Positions 42,051 through 53,059 of a stretch of 64,000 bases of DNA are shown here, piece after piece. The stretch spans positions 222,916 through 286,915 of the forward strand of contig JAHQRK010000041.1 in NCBI GenBank assembly GCA_019828595.1. Reading direction: 5' to 3'. Positions within the stretch are counted from its first letter, which is position 1, and every line of letters starts with the position of its first letter. Source of the DNA: Aphanomyces cochlioides (Eukaryota; Oomycota; Saprolegniomycetes; Saprolegniales; Verrucalvaceae). The notes below the pieces were generated by a model that was given only the letters and a program-made list of their open reading frames with translations, did not search any database and was not told the origin of the DNA. The position numbers and the translations under genes were made by a program.

Positions 42051-42933
42051 TTCCATACTATACTTCCCTCACCGTTTCAAACATACACTCATACAATACC
42101 TACAATGACAATCCATATCACACCCGTGCATCATGTCACCGTCGTAGTCACCACTCGCTTCTCCGAATATCGACACATTTATACAGAGAAACTACGTCAC
42201 CAGGCACACCGACGCTTCTCTCAGATAAAACATTGTTGATAAACTCGAGACCTTCACTTCGACAATCTACACCAGCACATGGAACAAGAATTATACACTT
42301 TCATGACTGTCAAAAACATCCTATTCAGAAAGCCTCGAAAACACTACCACCATTTCTGTAGAATGTGAAACAAAATCAAGTCCAATCAAGATGATATGAA
42401 CTGTTTGAAACAAGTTGAGCGATGTTGCTTGATGGATTGAGTACGATAAACAGTTGGTGTAGCTTTGCTGTTGTTTAGTGAAAAGAATTTAATGTTGTGC
42501 CGAATGGAAATATGATTGATATTCTGATTGAACATGTGTTTACCAGGTATATTTTTGTTTCATGGAAACCTATGAATTTGTTCTGCGGAGTATTGAGGAT
42601 ATACCCTCCCATTCCTTGCGCGAGCAGGAGACTGATATGCTCTCAATAAGTCGATGTACCGCACGAAACTTTGTTTCGGACAAGATTTCGATCCGAAGAA
42701 GAGTCAAAATCGGAACTGCTCGCGTATTTTAGACGGGTATCATGTCCATGTGAAATTTTGATGTCCATTGGTCGAATCGTGTTTTTGTGGAGAGATTGGA
42801 GTGTAAAGTGTTTGTTTTGATTGACGTGTGTTTGGTTACGATGTGCATAATGTCTGTGTCCGTGGTGGTTGTTTGCAGTGGAAAGGATTGTATGAGTGTA
42901 TGTGTGGCACGGTGGGTATACGATAGTATGGAA
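42051..42933. repeat. Divergent spacer D6 of the tRNA-Asn array
   Basis: 883-bp copy of D with C at offset 142. No gene recognised. Confidence 0.85.
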
Positions 42934-43006
42934 TCCTCTATAGCTCAGTTGGTAGAGCGTACGGCTGTTAACCGTAAGGTCGCAGGTTCGAACCCTGCTG
43001 GAGGAG
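42934..43006 (+). tRNA. tRNA-Asn(GTT)
   Basis: Intact copy with native upstream flank and terminator, not hit by a LINE. Confidence 0.97.
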
Positions 43007-43958
43007 TTCTTTTCTCTCTTTTGCATATCCATAACTGATCACCAATACAAATACTGACGTGTAGATTCTCGGCATGTCTTCTTCGAGTCAACATATGCGT
43101 AAATAAGAAGACTATGTCACGCCAATCCAATACCAGTCCTTTATCTCCAATATGATGTGGAATGGCCTCAAAATTGCTGCTCATCAACTAGTGCGCAAGT
43201 CATTGCAGAATACATAAGAGAAACTCCAATGAGCGATTCTCTGACAGCAACAGATGTGCGCCACGCTAACTTGGCTTGTATTGGACTTGAGGAGAGATCA
43301 CTCATATGGTGTCTTTTAGACTTTGTCAACTGATATCTTAGACAACGGATCACGGTCGTCAAGAGCGACCTAGAGACAAGTATTCCATTGACTTGGTTTG
43401 AAATATCATAGCACATGGATGTACTCACTCCATTACCTTGTTCTTTGCATAGAATGTGATCGTCTCCAATGTGGACTGTGTCAAATTTCGGTGGTATACA
43501 TGGACATATTTTCACGACGTTAACATCGATCGAAATCAATCCATATACCGCATCTCAAGACCACAATCGTAACATTCCTACCTTTTTATGCAGCTTGCTG
43601 CCAAACATATTCTGGAGAAAGTTCTGTCGCATATGTGTGTGATATTGCTGTTATGCATCTGTGTGAATCGTTTCTTGGCTTGTCGACTGACAGCGCCAAC
43701 AAAGCAGAAATGACACAGACTTGAAATAGTTGTGAAGATAGTCTCAATTACAGTATTGAGATATTTACAAACACGACAAATGATATCATTAAAAGGTGCA
43801 CAGCAGAATAAAACGTGTCCATTCTTTCCTCGCGTCTTAATCAAAGATGTCAGAAGCTACTCATTCTATAGACTTGATGTGAAAGCTATTGCGAGTTGGA
43901 TGTGTTTGTTGCGATCACGTCGATAAGTTGGAAGGGATATGCAAAAGAGAGAAAAGAA
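43007..43958. repeat. Convergent spacer C6 of the tRNA-Asn array
   Basis: 952-bp copy of spacer C with one private base (CCTTTTTATG at 43581-43590). Confidence 0.85.
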
Positions 43959-44031
43959 CTCCTCCAGCAGGGTTCGAACCTGCGACCTTACGGTTAACAG
44001 CCGTACGCTCTACCAACTGAGCTATAGAGGA
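43959..44031 (-). tRNA. tRNA-Asn(GTT), uninterrupted
   Basis: Intact empty-site copy continuous with D7. Confidence 0.97.
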
Positions 44032-44914
44032 TTCCATACTATACTTCCCTCACCGTTTCAAACATACACTCATACAATACCTACAATGACAATCCATATC
44101 ACACCCGTGCATCATGTCACCGTCGTAGTCACCACTCGCTTCTCCGAATATCGACACATTTATACAGAGAAACTACGTCACCAGGCACACCGACGCTTCT
44201 CTCAGATAAAACATTGTTGATAAACTCGAGACCTTCACTTCGACAATCTACACCAGCACATGGAACAAGAATTATACACTTTCATGACTGTCAAAAACAT
44301 CCTATTCAGAAAGCCTCGAAAACACTACCACCATTTCTGTAGAATGTGAAACAAAATCAAGTCCAATCAAGATGATATGAACTGTTTGAAACAAGTTGAG
44401 CGATGTTGCTTGATGGATTGAGTACGATAAACAGTTGGTGTAGCTTTGCTGTTGTTTAGTGAAAAGAATTTAATGTTGTGCCGAATGGAAATATGATTGA
44501 TATTCTGATTGAACATGTGTTTACCAGGTATATTTTTGTTTCATGGAAACCTATGAATTTGTTCTGCGGAGTATTGAGGATATACCCTCCCATTCCTTGC
44601 GCGAGCAGGAGACTGATATGCTCTCAATAAGTCGATGTACCGCACGAAACTTTGTTTCGGACAAGATTTCGATCCGAAGAAGAGTCAAAATCGGAACTGC
44701 TCGCGTATTTTAGACGGGTATCATGTCCATGTGAAATTTTGATGTCCATTGGTCGAATCGTGTTTTTGTGGAGAGATTGGAGTGTAAAGTGTTTGTTTTG
44801 ATTGACGTGTGTTTGGTTACGATGTGCATAATGTCTGTGTCCGTGGTGGTTGTTTGCAGTGGAAAGGATTGTATGAGTGTATGTGTGGCACGGTGGGTAT
44901 ACGATAGTATGGAA
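44032..44914. repeat. Divergent spacer D7 of the tRNA-Asn array
   Basis: 883-bp copy of D with C at offset 142, unlike the D copies next to the ORF3-only insertions. Confidence 0.85.
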
Positions 44915-44928
44915 TCCTCTATAGCTCA
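44915..44928 (+). repeat. 14-nt tRNA-Asn 5' remnant (target-site duplication)
   Basis: TCCTCTATAGCTCA with native upstream flank, joined to the 3' end of the full-length family B copy. Confidence 0.93.
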
Positions 44929-45006
44929 ATGTCAATGGGGAGTCTATTTGTAGTTAATGTAAACTACAAACTAATATTGCCCGAAGGCTCATCCCATTTC
45001 CAACTG

Positions 45007-46221
45007 CTAGGCTGAATTGGAAATCAATTTGGCTTGTCGTTTTCTTGATTCGCTTCGACGTTGGGACTTCGATTTCTTCGGTGTTTGTAAGCTAACACGG
45101 CGAATATGTCGGATAAAACTGACTCTTGGCATCTGACCCAGGGGGTATACATTTTCATTGTCTTGGATCATACATAGACTTCGGTCTATGCAGCGCTTGT
45201 ATCGCTTGGCGAGGACCCAGCAATGGGATGTTGAATCAGTGACAGAAACAACCAAGAATTCTCCGTCAGGCTCATCCAATATCGCTCTACAGATATCACG
45301 AATTGGATCACCCACCGATTGCTTGAGCAGTTGACGGGAGAATATGGCGTCGTTGTAGTGGAATCCATGTGTGTATGCCAGCTTGAGAAAATCATGCATC
45401 TTGGAAGGGGGAATGCCCGCGTCTTGAGGAACTCCATGGGCCTCTTTGAAACCCGAAATGACTTCTTCGCTGAGCTCAAAATTGGAGACATTCAAATTGG
45501 TAGCAACGATTCGGATTGCAGCCGCAAGACAAGATTTGTCACTGTTGTTGCCAATTTCTAGCCATAGAGGATCCATCGCTCGAAATTCAGCAAGCGTTGG
45601 GGCGAGACCAGTGTTCGTGAGGAAGTGGGCTCCAGCTTGTCGCCATCGTTGGTACATCGCCACGGCTTCTTGACACCCGCTGAGGTCTTTTTCGTCGAAC
45701 CAGTCTTTGTCGAGTCCATCCGGGCGTTGAAACTTCCAGTTGACTTGGTATTGAATAGTTGAAATTCGATTTCGCATTGATGCCACTTCGCGGTGGTCAT
45801 CGATAAACAACACTTCATCGATGTCATCATCGTCGGTTGGAATTCGCAGAGTGCGTGGGCGGTTGGTTGGGGCATCAGCCGTTGTCGCATTCGTTTGTGG
45901 CCTGGCTGGAACAGAAACATCGTCCAATAGATCCATGAGGGATGGTAGCGGAGATCCATTGTCATTGCCCAAGGGGTCAAATTCGCGGGTGCTCGAGTTC
46001 AAAATGGACATATCAGGAGTAAATTGGTGTTCTTCAGTTGTAACTGGACTTGAAGGACGAGTGTCGGATGATTGCGTCATAGGTACAGAAATCTCAACTC
46101 CATCCACTCCCTCAAGAGTAATCCCTGGAGACATCGAGCTCCCCACACCTCGTGTAGTTATGGGTCTCGACGTCTGCGCGGGGAGTACGCTATCGGCAGT
46201 GAAAATCGTTGAAGCTTCCAT
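45007..46221 (-). CDS. Family B ORF3: chromodomain-like plus protease-like protein
   Basis: 404 aa from ATG at 46221, in the intact full-length element. It lies 213 nt downstream of ORF2 in the same frame and 78 nt before the element 3' end. Chromodomain-like ~135-195: the first cage aromatic of HP1-type domains is not evident, while Trp162 of the WK motif is present. Protease-like Cys231, His333, Asp354. Basic tail with RKRQAK. The product may tie the element to chromatin at tRNA genes or process a host or element protein; both are inference. I know of LINEs with OTU or ULP-like proteases, but I do not recall a LINE ORF joining a chromodomain to a protease. Confidence 0.78.
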   Translation of the reverse strand: MEASTIFTADSVLPAQTSRPITTRGVGSSMSPGITLEGVDGVEISVPMTQSSDTRPSSPVTTEEHQFTPDMSILNSSTREFDPLGNDNGSPLPSLMDLLDDVSVPARPQTNATTADAPTNRPRTLRIPTDDDDIDEVLFIDDHREVASMRNRISTIQYQVNWKFQRPDGLDKDWFDEKDLSGCQEAVAMYQRWRQAGAHFLTNTGLAPTLAEFRAMDPLWLEIGNNSDKSCLAAAIRIVATNLNVSNFELSEEVISGFKEAHGVPQDAGIPPSKMHDFLKLAYTHGFHYNDAIFSRQLLKQSVGDPIRDICRAILDEPDGEFLVVSVTDSTSHCWVLAKRYKRCIDRSLCMIQDNENVYPLGQMPRVSFIRHIRRVSLQTPKKSKSQRRSESRKRQAKLISNSA

Positions 46222-46434
46222 TGTTGTTGTCTTGGGTAAAATCAAAAGTGAGTCTTGGAGAATTGTTTTGAGATTCTCACTGAACTTATTCTCAGTTGCG
46301 ACACTTGAGTCAGGCACGATTTGATTGGGCAGTGAAATGTTTTGCGCGGATCGTGAGTGATGGTCGCCAGGATTCCCAATCAAAAATTCAGCTGGGATAC
46401 CAAGTCAAGAATACAGCTGGGGCTTGTAATCAAA

Positions 46435-49400
46435 TTACTGGTGTTCAACTCGAAAAGACATGGGATATTTTTCGAATAGCTCGTTGTATCCAGCTTGAGA
46501 GAAAAGGACTGAGACCGCTTCGATGATGTTTCGATAGTCGAAGTCGTCAGGCGAGAGCAAACGAATTGTTCGCCTGATGGAAGCTGTCCAACTGACAAAT
46601 ATAATCTCGTTCCATAGTAAAATCGGTAGAGGCTTTTTGCCATCGAACTTGGTTGCATTTCTTTGAGTCCATAAGGAGTACGTGATGGAAGCACAAAGGA
46701 GGGACCATAATTTGAATAATGCGTCATGCAGGTGTTTTCCTCGCGTATTGGTCTTGAAGCGACTGATATTCGTGGTGGTTGCCCAATCAAACTTAACACC
46801 ATAAGCTCTCCATGCTCGCTCTTGGAACATCCAAACTTGATGTACATGATGACATGTATGGAAGGCATGATGAAAAGTCTCAACATCCGAGCAATCTTCA
46901 TAGACACAACAAATAGCGTCAGGGTTTTGGATCTGCATATAGGAAAACCTCGAGTTGACGGGTAACATCTTCATGTGCAATCGAAACCATACATCGCCTT
47001 GAACAGGTGGAGGTAGATTACACACAGTACGAATGAGACGGATATACTTTGCTATGTCTTTGTCAGTTCTTGTCGTAGTCTTCATAGGATGTATAGCTTC
47101 AGTCTGGGGGGCGTGGTAAGCTAAATGCACCACGTTTTTCTTGGGCCACGACTCGAAAGGTAAATCAGCATCCTTGATTCTGGCTGTAAACGGATGTTGA
47201 CAAGTCGGGACATTAGGCAGTGGCGACCCTTGCCGAATGTCAAACGATCGAACAACTTTGTCGAAGATTCGTGTGAGTTGATTGTAAATGTCGGTTGTGC
47301 GGGGCAATGTGGCAAAGTCCATGACTCCGTCCTGGTTTAGACAAACTTGGGCAGCTGGATTGTTCGACGACATTCGGTTCACGAACATGGTCTCTGTTGG
47401 CCAAGCGCCATGTGGGGTCAGGAAATCCTTCAGGCATCTGAGACCATTTTTGGCCCCGTGGCGGCACCAGAGACGCATGTCTTCATCTTTCACGACATTT
47501 GCTAACATCTTAGCAGAGCCGAAGTGCATTGCGTCGTAGGCTGTGAGCCATACCGGGAGGTTCAGTACCGTGTCGAGATTTGGAGGCACGCCGATTCGCT
47601 TACTCATGTCTGTGGCTGACCAATGTTTCCAAGTATCAAGCCACAGTGGATGGAGCTCGCGAAGCAAAAGCCACTTGGAGCTTGCATTTGGGTAGTATGA
47701 AAGAAAATCGAATGGGTGACTGTCTCGGAATAACTGATGTATTGTGCGGCTAAATTGTCGCTGTACAAGTTTCTTCCACACCAGGATTTCACCAGGAGAA
47801 TCGGCAGACATAAAGAGCTGTAAACGAAGAAGGCGTTGTGTTCGCAGCCTCGATGCAATGTGGGGGATTCCCAAGCCTAAAGGCTTGTCGTACTGCCACC
47901 TTCTATGGATTGAGGGACGGTAACTCTCATCGAGCTGGGTCTTGCGGCAAAGTATGAACTTGTTTAACATTTGTTGCCACGTAACGACCATAGCAGGAGG
48001 CACAGGTACAACGGCTGTTACATGCCACAACATAGATAGCAACATCGTGGAGGCAATAAGCTTTCGGCCCTGCAATGTCCTTGCTCGTTTACCCCATAGT
48101 TGAAAGGACGAGATGAATTTGTCGTTGAGTTTTTGAAGTTGGGAGTCAGCCGAAAGTCGATGGCCAAAGAGAATACCAAGATATTTCGTACACTGACCAG
48201 TTGGTACGATATTGAGCAAACCATCTGCTTCGATGTCTTCTTGATCGAGATGGTCGTTGAGAACCAAGGTCATGCACTTGGAACGATTCAGACGGGCCCC
48301 TGAAGCCGTGCAAAACTCTTCCACAATTGCCATTTGCTCCACAGCAGATTGCAGCGAGTTTGATAACAACGTCGAGTCGTCGGCAAAGAATATACTCGTA
48401 ATAACTGAGTCGTGGGGGAGAGCGATTCCAAGATGTGGGGACGCTCGGAGCATCTCACCAAGAGGTTCTAGGTATAGGACGAACAGTAGGCATGATAAAG
48501 GACAGCCTTGTTTGACGCCTCGGGTAGGTCGGATCTTAGGGCCAAGCTCGCCATTGAAGATGATCTGGACCAAAGGTGAGTCGTACAAAAGAGCTACCCA
48601 CGCAATGAAACCATCACCAGTGTTGACTTCTCTCAGCACATCAAGCATGAATTCTCGATCCACCATGTCGTACGCTTTCGAAAAGTCAAGGAATGTTGCA
48701 TAGTAGTCGTGATCTTCGTTGGTGCAAAACGTTTGCAAAGTTTGCACAAGCAGGACGTGGTCATGCAGCCGTCGTCCTGGGACAAAGCCAGCTTGACTTG
48801 GGTGAATGAGATGAGGAGCTACTGTAGCCAGGCGATAAGCGAGGGCACGGGATAGTATCTTCACCTCCACTGACATGAGTGCAATAGGTCGGTAGTTTCC
48901 AGGATCGCCTCGATCACCAGCTTTGAAGAGCAGAGCCACAGCACTACGCCTTTGTTGAAGGAGTAGTTTACCGTGGTGGTGAAGTTGGTAGTTGAAGACC
49001 CTGACCAGGATTTCGGAGAAAGCCTCGGGTGCTACTTGGAAGAAGGCCGCTGGCCATCCATCAGGACCAGGAGACTTGTTTGGACTCATTGTCTTGAGAG
49101 CACTACACAGCTCGGCTGCTGTGATAGGTCTGTCTAGCTCCTCGCGTTGCTCATCATTGAGTTTGCGGGAGATAAACCGTATGACAGCCCTCCGCCTCGC
49201 CCGGTTTAGCCGAGGTTGTTCGCCACGAGTGGTAGTCATTATTGCCTTCCAATGGGCAGTGAATCTCTCTTTGATAGTGGTAGGATCAGACACGGGAATG
49301 CCATCGACGTTGACCGTCGTGATAGGAACCTTGAGTCCTTGTGGCCTTCGAAAGAAGTGGCTCGTACCGCGTTCGTTGACATTTGCATGAAAATCGAATT

Positions 49401-50550
49401 GCTGATCCATGCGGTATTGGCGATATTCGATTCTTGCGTTTTCCAGCGCCAACCGAGTAGCATCAACGGCAGCCTCGTCGAGCAAGCCAGCTTCGTATGA
49501 TCGTTGTGCAGATATATGTCTCAGTTTTAGGCTTTTGAGCTCGTGTTGCATGGATTGGAGGTGGTGGCGATGACATTGTTGTAAACGTCGTTTGATTCGC
49601 TTAAGCCACCCATACCAGACGGCTCCCATGTTTGTCGATTCGTCCGCACGCATCTCAGAGAGGAGGTGTGATGCCTCTTCTCGTATGGCTTTGATGACGA
49701 GCGGGTCTTTGAGTAGCTCTCTCGGCAGCCTCCAGTAGCCACGGGTCGTGGGTGTATGACTTGTAGAGAGAACGACAGTGTGCTCCAAGTGATCTCCGGC
49801 AAAGCTGTTAGTGGCATATTTTGAGCTTTGGTAGGATTGGGCAACTAAATCTTGGTCAATGAACCAGTAGTCCAGACGATTGCTTCGTCCTGGACCGCTT
49901 GCCAGTCTTTCGTGAGGGTGGTGTAGGCGCCACGCGTCGATGACTCCTAGTTGTGACAGCCAGGCAAGACATTCGACTTTTCCAAAGGTGTGATCTTGCC
50001 GTGGTTTGGAAGCATCGAGGTGTTCGTTGACAGGAAGGTTAAAATCTCCCCCAACCAGGTGTACACTGTTAGCTTCAAAAGCGCGAGGGAGACTGTCAAA
50101 GAAACTAGCCCGATGTTGAGGGGTAACTGGCGCGTAGATGTTGTGGATGTAGACTGGGGTTTCATCCCAGTACGTTTTGATCACAATATAACGGCCAGGG
50201 ATATCGTGTTGTGATAAGTGCACCAGGCTTGAGAATCCAGGCATCGATTCGTGAAAGTATGATGCAACGCCACATCGACGGTTGTTCAAATTGTCCGTGC
50301 GGGTTGTTCGTAAGTCGTTGGTAAAAAGTTTGTACTTGCTAACACCCACTTCGTTGTCGAGGTGAGTGTGGAAAGTGTCAAGATGTTTTGCGTTGTTGAG
50401 TTTCGTTTCTTGAAAGAGAACAGCTTGTGTCGGTTTCCGAAGACGCCGTGCAACAAGATGTCCGTTTTCTTTCAGCCCATTGAGGTTGCTCGTCGTCAGT
50501 TCAAGTATGGGGAGCTTGACAAAATGACCAGCCGCGACCACTTTAGCCAC
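46435..50550 (-). CDS. Family B ORF2: APE endonuclease-reverse transcriptase
   Basis: About 1371 aa, intact, read from the GTG at 50550 that overlaps the ORF1 stop (50543-50545). It has the same endonuclease, RT (LDFSKAYD with YDMVD, FADD) and C-terminal C-X4-C-X7-H-X4-C features as the 13199 copy. It is homologous to family A ORF2 along its whole length but visibly diverged. As both families cut at the same base, target specificity must reside in conserved endonuclease or RT-flanking parts. No AUG lies near the start. Confidence 0.94.
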   Translation of the reverse strand: MAKVVAAGHFVKLPILELTTSNLNGLKENGHLVARRLRKPTQAVLFQETKLNNAKHLDTFHTHLDNEVGVSKYKLFTNDLRTTRTDNLNNRRCGVASYFHESMPGFSSLVHLSQHDIPGRYIVIKTYWDETPVYIHNIYAPVTPQHRASFFDSLPRAFEANSVHLVGGDFNLPVNEHLDASKPRQDHTFGKVECLAWLSQLGVIDAWRLHHPHERLASGPGRSNRLDYWFIDQDLVAQSYQSSKYATNSFAGDHLEHTVVLSTSHTPTTRGYWRLPRELLKDPLVIKAIREEASHLLSEMRADESTNMGAVWYGWLKRIKRRLQQCHRHHLQSMQHELKSLKLRHISAQRSYEAGLLDEAAVDATRLALENARIEYRQYRMDQQFDFHANVNERGTSHFFRRPQGLKVPITTVNVDGIPVSDPTTIKERFTAHWKAIMTTTRGEQPRLNRARRRAVIRFISRKLNDEQREELDRPITAAELCSALKTMSPNKSPGPDGWPAAFFQVAPEAFSEILVRVFNYQLHHHGKLLLQQRRSAVALLFKAGDRGDPGNYRPIALMSVEVKILSRALAYRLATVAPHLIHPSQAGFVPGRRLHDHVLLVQTLQTFCTNEDHDYYATFLDFSKAYDMVDREFMLDVLREVNTGDGFIAWVALLYDSPLVQIIFNGELGPKIRPTRGVKQGCPLSCLLFVLYLEPLGEMLRASPHLGIALPHDSVITSIFFADDSTLLSNSLQSAVEQMAIVEEFCTASGARLNRSKCMTLVLNDHLDQEDIEADGLLNIVPTGQCTKYLGILFGHRLSADSQLQKLNDKFISSFQLWGKRARTLQGRKLIASTMLLSMLWHVTAVVPVPPAMVVTWQQMLNKFILCRKTQLDESYRPSIHRRWQYDKPLGLGIPHIASRLRTQRLLRLQLFMSADSPGEILVWKKLVQRQFSRTIHQLFRDSHPFDFLSYYPNASSKWLLLRELHPLWLDTWKHWSATDMSKRIGVPPNLDTVLNLPVWLTAYDAMHFGSAKMLANVVKDEDMRLWCRHGAKNGLRCLKDFLTPHGAWPTETMFVNRMSSNNPAAQVCLNQDGVMDFATLPRTTDIYNQLTRIFDKVVRSFDIRQGSPLPNVPTCQHPFTARIKDADLPFESWPKKNVVHLAYHAPQTEAIHPMKTTTRTDKDIAKYIRLIRTVCNLPPPVQGDVWFRLHMKMLPVNSRFSYMQIQNPDAICCVYEDCSDVETFHHAFHTCHHVHQVWMFQERAWRAYGVKFDWATTTNISRFKTNTRGKHLHDALFKLWSLLCASITYSLWTQRNATKFDGKKPLPILLWNEIIFVSWTASIRRTIRLLSPDDFDYRNIIEAVSVLFSQAGYNELFEKYPMSFRVEHQ

Positions 50551-53008
50551 GGGAAGCGATCGTTGTGAGATCCGCTAGGTCGCCGTGAATTAAAGTAGGT
50601 TCGCTTGGGTGAAACATGACTTGATTGTGGAGAGTGATATCCAAATCGTTGCTTTCGTGTAGTTGAAGGATTTTTGTCATGATGTGACACATCGATTCTC
50701 CGTCGCCAGTGTACATGAATTCCATTCTGTTCCATATGTGGAGGCCAAGGTCGGTGTACATCAGGAGTGACATGAGCGTTTCGGAGGATAGACTGCGTTT
50801 ACCAAGGCGAGAGGGTAACGCTGTCACTGGACTTTTTGTTGAGGCCAAAATTGCCGCATCGCTATTGAAATATAGTGGAGCATGAACTGCCATCAATACT
50901 TCTGCAATGGCCAGCACTTCTTCGACTTCAACTCTGTTGAGGACGATGTCATCATCGGTGATGATTGCCTCGATGAGTGGGAGGTTGTTGACCATCTTCT
51001 GGTCACTGAACACCGAGATCACGTGGTCGTGAGTGATTGGAGTGCCGAATGTTGCCTCGTAGAGCTGACCAAAAGATTTTGTGCCACCACCAGACGCTCT
51101 TAGCCAACGATTAAGCAGTCGAAGACGAACAAAGTATTCGAAGCTGTCACGATTGGAGACAAAAATTTGGTGCAGTTGCAGTCCAAATTCGATTGGCGCA
51201 CGTTCTAGATGGATGCAGATCGTGTCAACACGCCCGTCCGTAATCAATTTCAATAAGTTGAAGGAATCGTGCGCTAACGCTTCCTTAACTTGGGCCGGGA
51301 TATGTTGTGGTGCGTTTTGAGCCTTGGTGTCAAGGTCGTTGAGCTCGGCAAGTATGGCATCGAGAGACTTCTCAAACCTTTGGATTGAGCCCTCGTGGGG
51401 TTTGATCCCGCTAATGAACTCTTCAGCGGCAACGTGCACCTTGTCACCAGATTTGAGTGTCAGCTTTGGAACAATTACTTTGACAGTGGTGTTGCCAACT
51501 GTCGTTTCGTGTTCCTCGGGCTCAACATTAGCGCGTTCGTCCAGAGCCGCAAACATGTTCGGGGAGATCCAAGGACGATCAGGAGCTGGGATTGAGCCAG
51601 CGGAGATTGGGGTTTTCTTTCTTTTGCCTGTAGTTTGAACTTCAGTCCATTCCTTGTTGCTGTCTCGGGTCGTTTTCTGCCGTTTGGCAGTGGATGTCGA
51701 GACAGCGGCGTCTCCCCGTGGGCGGTGAGGGGTTGCGTGAAGTCCATGTTGGGTGGCGATTACATCGAGGTCAAGGCGCGCGAGCTTCTTGTCACGGTAA
51801 AACCATCCTTGACCAAACACGCGGAGGCACCGACCCTTGAAAATGAATTCTTCAATTGATCGACCGTCATTGTGCATAGATTCGGGTATAGCTGTCCCTT
51901 CAAAATACAAGCGATAACGAGAGCTAGCCAAGCCAGTCGTCGAGGAAACTGTGGAGTATGAGCCCCACAAAAAGCGCGGCTCAAGCTTTGACATGATGCT
52001 GAACATGAGACGTTCTTCATCCTGTCCTTGGAGACCAGATGGGATATCGATGAAATATCCATCAAGTATATGGGGCTCAGTCATGACAAATCTCTGAGAG
52101 CTGCCATCCTTTGCCACTTGGATCTTGAGAGATACCCCACGCAGCTTTTTAAGAGCATCTTCAGAGGCTATGCCCCACTTGAGAAGACGATTGGAGACAT
52201 CTTTCTCGCACTTGATGACATCGACAAATGCATCGTCCAAATCAAGCGCTTGGTTGTCAAACAATAGAGATGTCATTGCCTTGGAGATGTCGATGTATTT
52301 GGTGTATTGGCCAGTGGACATTTGTAGCCAGCCAACAACATCTCTGGGGGAATGTTTTTGGATGGGCAAAGTGTCGTCAAACGTGAGAGATCCTGTCGCG
52401 CGTTTTTGCAACAAGGACGCCAGCTCGGCCATAGTTGGTCGATAATGGCCGACGTCACTGTTCCGCTGAGCCTTGGCAGATTTAGCTCTCTGCTTGGCTT
52501 GGAATTCCCACACGCATTCGTTTGGCTTTTTGGTCGAGGTGTTCGACTCGGGTGGTATTGGCACGGAGCGTGTTGTAGCAGGAGGCGAGGCATCGATTTG
52601 AGCTTCAGGCTCCATTTCCACATCAACATTGGTGTCGCGAATCGATTGGTCTTCAGAGCGCGGCTCCAGCTCAGTGGCTTGAGTAATCGGTGGGGTATGT
52701 GGTTGGTTGTTGTTGGAGATATCCTCTATGTCTTCATCAGGCATCGGAGAAACATTATCCTTGTTGACAGTTTTGTCGCTGGTACGAGCGCTTGGTAATG
52801 GCACGCGACCACCGAGTGTAGCAAGACGTATGGGCGGTTGAGCAGCAGGCGGAGTTTTGTCGATGATTGAGTCAGGTTCATCGTCATCATCATCGTCAAC
52901 AATCACCTCCATGATACTAGAAGCGTCCGAGGTATTGCGAAAGGGAGAGGCAGAAAAAGCTGAGGGCTTGTGTGCATGAGCACGGCTGGAAGAGCGGGTA
53001 GTCGCCAT
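50543..53008 (-). CDS. Family B ORF1: putative RNA-binding protein
   Basis: 821 aa from ATG at 53008, intact. The N-terminus (MATTRSSSRAHAHK) is Ser-rich, followed by an acidic DDDDDDEPDS run. The FSK-motif repeats of family A are absent, which explains the shorter length. The conserved core begins at VWEFQAKQR (~165) and continues through TLPIQKHS, WLQM, LEPRFLWGSY and FKGRCLRVFGQGWFYRDK. Basic segments (AKRQK, GKRKK) and the C-terminal domain ending TIASRG follow. No named domain is certain. Its position and conservation fit the LINE RNA-packaging protein. Confidence 0.88.
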   Translation of the reverse strand: MATTRSSSRAHAHKPSAFSASPFRNTSDASSIMEVIVDDDDDDEPDSIIDKTPPAAQPPIRLATLGGRVPLPSARTSDKTVNKDNVSPMPDEDIEDISNNNQPHTPPITQATELEPRSEDQSIRDTNVDVEMEPEAQIDASPPATTRSVPIPPESNTSTKKPNECVWEFQAKQRAKSAKAQRNSDVGHYRPTMAELASLLQKRATGSLTFDDTLPIQKHSPRDVVGWLQMSTGQYTKYIDISKAMTSLLFDNQALDLDDAFVDVIKCEKDVSNRLLKWGIASEDALKKLRGVSLKIQVAKDGSSQRFVMTEPHILDGYFIDIPSGLQGQDEERLMFSIMSKLEPRFLWGSYSTVSSTTGLASSRYRLYFEGTAIPESMHNDGRSIEEFIFKGRCLRVFGQGWFYRDKKLARLDLDVIATQHGLHATPHRPRGDAAVSTSTAKRQKTTRDSNKEWTEVQTTGKRKKTPISAGSIPAPDRPWISPNMFAALDERANVEPEEHETTVGNTTVKVIVPKLTLKSGDKVHVAAEEFISGIKPHEGSIQRFEKSLDAILAELNDLDTKAQNAPQHIPAQVKEALAHDSFNLLKLITDGRVDTICIHLERAPIEFGLQLHQIFVSNRDSFEYFVRLRLLNRWLRASGGGTKSFGQLYEATFGTPITHDHVISVFSDQKMVNNLPLIEAIITDDDIVLNRVEVEEVLAIAEVLMAVHAPLYFNSDAAILASTKSPVTALPSRLGKRSLSSETLMSLLMYTDLGLHIWNRMEFMYTGDGESMCHIMTKILQLHESNDLDITLHNQVMFHPSEPTLIHGDLADLTTIASRG

Positions 53009-53024
53009 GTTGTCAGTTTTGGAC

Positions 53025-53059
53025 AGTGGTACTGCGGGGTAGCTGGCAAATTGGAAACT
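53025..53059 (-). promoter_or_regulatory. Conserved LINE 5' end (family B copy)
   Basis: 35 bases identical to the 5' end of family A at 34711-34745; two extra bases (GA) precede it here. It lies within 4 bp of the tRNA 5' end. Confidence 0.5.
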
